Shown here piece after piece: positions 5,285-7,091 of a DNA stretch of 7,091 nucleotides. Origin of the DNA: Caldisericaceae bacterium (GTDB lineage Bacteria; Caldisericota; Caldisericia; Caldisericales; Caldisericaceae). Under the pieces are notes generated by a model. That model was not told where the DNA came from and ran no database searches. It saw only the letters and a program-made list of their open reading frames with translations. Both the position numbers and the translations under genes were made by a program. The stretch spans positions 1 to 7,091 of the forward strand of contig JALSNB010000333.1 of the NCBI GenBank assembly GCA_026987225.1, read 5' to 3'. The first letter of the stretch is position 1. Every line of letters begins with the position of its first letter.

Positions 5285-6898
5285 ATGGACGCAAAACAGA
5301 TTATTTTTGGAACAGACGTAAGAAAATCGATTCAGGAAGGCGTAGATAAATTAGCAAATACCGTAAAAGTAACGCTTGGCCCGAAAGGCAGGCACGTTGC
5401 GCTTGAAAGGAAATTCGGATCCCCGCTTCTTTCGGATGACGGCGTAACCATTGCAAAAGAAATCGAACTTGAAGATCCGAACGAAAACATCGGTGCACAG
5501 CTCGTAAAGGAAGTCGCATCGAAAACCGAAGATGTTGCAGGTGACGGAACCACGACGGCAACGGTTCTTGCGCAGGTAATGATTGACGAAGGCGTAAAGA
5601 ACGTAACTGCAGGCGCGGATCCCCTGCTTCTTAAAAAAGGTATGGACAAAGCAGTGGAAGCCGCGGTCGAAGAAATGAAAAAATTGAAGAAAGATATTTC
5701 CACGAAAGAGGAAATTGCACAAGTCGGAACCGTTTCGTCCAAAATTCCCGAAGTCGGAAAAGCAATTGCCGATGCGGTTGACAAAGTAGGAAAAGACGGC
5801 GTAATCACGGTGGAAGAATCCCAAGGGCTTGGCATCGAAGTGAAAACCGTTGAAGGCATGCAGTTCGACAGGGGATATGTTTCTCCTTACTTCGTAACGG
5901 ATCCTGACAGAATGGAAGTCGAATTGAAGGATCCTTATATCGTAATTACGGATAAAAAAGTTTCCTCGATTCAGGATTTCCTTCCTTTACTTGAGAAAAT
6001 CGTTCAGGCAGGAAAGCCGTTCCTTCTTATTGCAGACGATATTACGGGTGAAGCACTTGCAACACTCGTTCTGAACAAAATCAAAGGAACATTTACATGC
6101 TGCGCGGTGAAAGCACCCGGATTCGGTGACAGAAGAAAAGCGATGCTTCAGGATATTGCAATTCTTACCGGCGGACAGGTAATTTCCGAAGATCTCGGCT
6201 TGAAATTCGAAAGCGTAACTCTTGATATGCTTGGCCGTGCCGATACCGTAAAGGTTGACAAAGACAACACCACAATCGTTGGCGGCAAAGGCAAAAAGGA
6301 AGATATCGAAGCAAGAATCAAGCAGATAAAAGAGCAGATCAAAACAACAACTTCAAGTTACGATAAGGAAAAACTCGAAGAAAGGCTTGCAAAACTTTCC
6401 GGCGGAGTTGCAATCATTAAAGTCGGCGGAGCAACTGAAACCGAAATGAAAGAAATGAAACACAGAGTGGAAGATGCTGTTTCCGCAACAAAGGCCGCAC
6501 TTGCCGAAGGTATTGTTGCAGGCGGTGGCACCGTATTCGTCAATGTGATTCCTGCTCTTGACAAGATCAAGGCGGAAGGCGACGTAAAAACTGGTGTCGA
6601 AATCGTAAAGAAGGCACTTAAAGAACCCGTTAAATTGATTGCTCAGAATGCAGGTTATGACGGCATTATCGCACTTCACAAAGTAATGGAATCGGACAAA
6701 AACGTAGGATTTAATGCCGAAACCGGTAAATACGAAGATATGTTCAAAGCGGGCATTATCGATCCTCTCAAAGTGGTAAGGAGTGCTTTGCAGAATGCGG
6801 AGAGTATTGCATCACTTCTTCTCAGCACGGAGGCAATCGTAACCACAATTCCCAAAGAAGAAAAACCCGCTCCTGCTCCGCAATATCCGGCATATTAA
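5285..6898 (+). CDS. groEL: Chaperonin GroEL (Hsp60)
   Basis: A 537-residue subunit of the double-ring, ATP-driven folding chaperonin. ATP-site residues are all present: LGPKG at 31-35, GDGTTTATVLA at 86-96 with Asp87, Asp397 (equivalent to the catalytic Asp398 of E. coli), the GIVAGGG loop at 409-415 and Asp493 in IIDP. The apical domain (about 190-375) carries GMQFDRGYVSPYF at 191-203 and the APGFGDRRKAM block at 277-287. A Cys-Cys pair at 272-273 is noteworthy. The C-terminus ends KEEKPAPAPQYPAY and lacks the Gly-Gly-Met repeat usual for bacterial GroEL; the stop codon and terminator follow normally, so this is not an obvious truncation. AGGAGGTG sits 6 nt before the ATG. It is co-transcribed with groES. 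Confidence 0.99.
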   Translation: MDAKQIIFGTDVRKSIQEGVDKLANTVKVTLGPKGRHVALERKFGSPLLSDDGVTIAKEIELEDPNENIGAQLVKEVASKTEDVAGDGTTTATVLAQVMIDEGVKNVTAGADPLLLKKGMDKAVEAAVEEMKKLKKDISTKEEIAQVGTVSSKIPEVGKAIADAVDKVGKDGVITVEESQGLGIEVKTVEGMQFDRGYVSPYFVTDPDRMEVELKDPYIVITDKKVSSIQDFLPLLEKIVQAGKPFLLIADDITGEALATLVLNKIKGTFTCCAVKAPGFGDRRKAMLQDIAILTGGQVISEDLGLKFESVTLDMLGRADTVKVDKDNTTIVGGKGKKEDIEARIKQIKEQIKTTTSSYDKEKLEERLAKLSGGVAIIKVGGATETEMKEMKHRVEDAVSATKAALAEGIVAGGGTVFVNVIPALDKIKAEGDVKTGVEIVKKALKEPVKLIAQNAGYDGIIALHKVMESDKNVGFNAETGKYEDMFKAGIIDPLKVVRSALQNAESIASLLLSTEAIVTTIPKEEKPAPAPQYPAY

Positions 6899-6924
6899 TA
6901 CGAAACCGTAAAAAGAAACGTTTG

Positions 6925-6951
6925 GCCCTCCTGCAAAAAGGAGGGCTTTTT
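6925..6951 (+). terminator. Intrinsic terminator of the groES-groEL operon
   Basis: A 7-bp perfect stem GCCCTCC/GGAGGGC with an 8-nt loop (TGCAAAAA) is followed directly by TTTTTA. It starts 26 nt after the groEL stop codon and ends the heat-shock transcript. Confidence 0.93.
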
Positions 6952-6974
6952 ATTTGTCCCGTGCAAAATAAATT

Positions 6975-7001
6975 TTGACAAACCGTTAAAACACTTATAA
7001 T
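6975..7001 (+). promoter_or_regulatory. Promoter of the gene at the right edge
   Basis: Perfect TTGACA at 6975-6980 and perfect TATAAT at 6996-7001, with a short 15-bp spacer. The expected start near 7008 gives a leader of about 19 nt containing AAGGTGA (7015-7021), which lies 5 nt before the ATG at 7027. Confidence 0.7.
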
Positions 7002-7026
7002 TAATTCAAAAACGAAGGTGATTCGA

Positions 7027-7091
7027 ATGAACAGAGACTACAATTTTTTGCCGTTAGCGCTTCCTTTCTTCTTGATGCTGCTTTTTATTCT
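7027..7091 (+). CDS. Start of a probable membrane protein, cut by the window edge
   Basis: Only 21 complete codons are visible, so no function can be assigned. The reading starts MNRDYNF and then becomes strongly hydrophobic from about residue 7 to the edge (LPLALPFFLMLLFI). That is a likely first transmembrane segment or an uncleaved signal anchor. The start is supported by AAGGTGA 5 nt upstream and by its own consensus promoter following the groEL terminator, so it is transcribed separately from the heat-shock operon. Confidence 0.65.
   Translation, partial: MNRDYNFLPLALPFFLMLLFI

Noticed and set aside
5332..5859. A long open frame antisense to groEL, with others beside it at 5301-5561 and 5351-5824.
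   Set aside because: They lie wholly inside a clear groEL gene, have low-complexity Ser/Phe-rich translations without recognisable motifs, and arise from the codon bias of the real gene.
6916..6923. A small palindrome AAACGTTT just before the groEL terminator.
   Set aside because: Too short to be a supported operator or stem.

Overview
This is a gene-dense piece of bacterial chromosome with GC content of roughly 40 % (judged by eye). No mobile element, CRISPR array, tRNA or rRNA is visible. Strong AGGAGG-type ribosome binding sites, consensus housekeeping promoters and a perfect CIRCE operator over groES-groEL point to a low-GC bacterium of Firmicutes type or one of the deep-branching anaerobic, often thermophilic, lineages. 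The flavin/rubredoxin fusion protein suggests an anaerobe, and the Lys/Glu/Ile-rich proteins would suit a thermophile. I cannot name the genus from this sequence.

Left arm (1-2652, minus strand): four genes read right to left with no terminator between them. They are a DegV/FakB-type fatty-acid-binding protein, endonuclease III (nth, overlapping degV by 34 bp), a 324-residue lipoprotein with PEGA-like and LolA-like parts, and the first 48 codons of the DNA polymerase III alpha subunit (dnaE), which runs off the left edge. The dnaE ribosome binding site touches the stop codon of the lipoprotein gene, so those two are probably translationally coupled.

Middle (2653-4833, plus strand): a 51-bp divergent intergenic region holds overlapping, oppositely directed TATAAT boxes. 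It is followed by a 307-residue protein of unknown function, then a tight pair: a high-molecular-weight rubredoxin (flavin-reductase-like domain plus rubredoxin) and a Bcp/PrxQ peroxiredoxin only 2 bp apart. The pair reads as an oxidative- or nitrosative-stress unit with its own promoter, and it is closed by a strong terminator at 4846-4872.

Right arm (4873-7091, plus strand): a textbook heat-shock operon with a consensus promoter, CIRCE (HrcA operator), groES, groEL and an intrinsic terminator at 6925-6951. After it a new consensus promoter drives a gene cut by the window edge, of which only the start of a probable membrane protein is visible.

No stretch longer than 300 bases lacks a gene. 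I do not see a convincing new multi-gene system. The points most worth a second look are the unrecognised 307-residue protein and its apparently leaderless promoter arrangement, the coupled rubredoxin/one-Cys peroxiredoxin pair, and a GroEL that ends in a proline/tyrosine tail instead of the GGM repeat.
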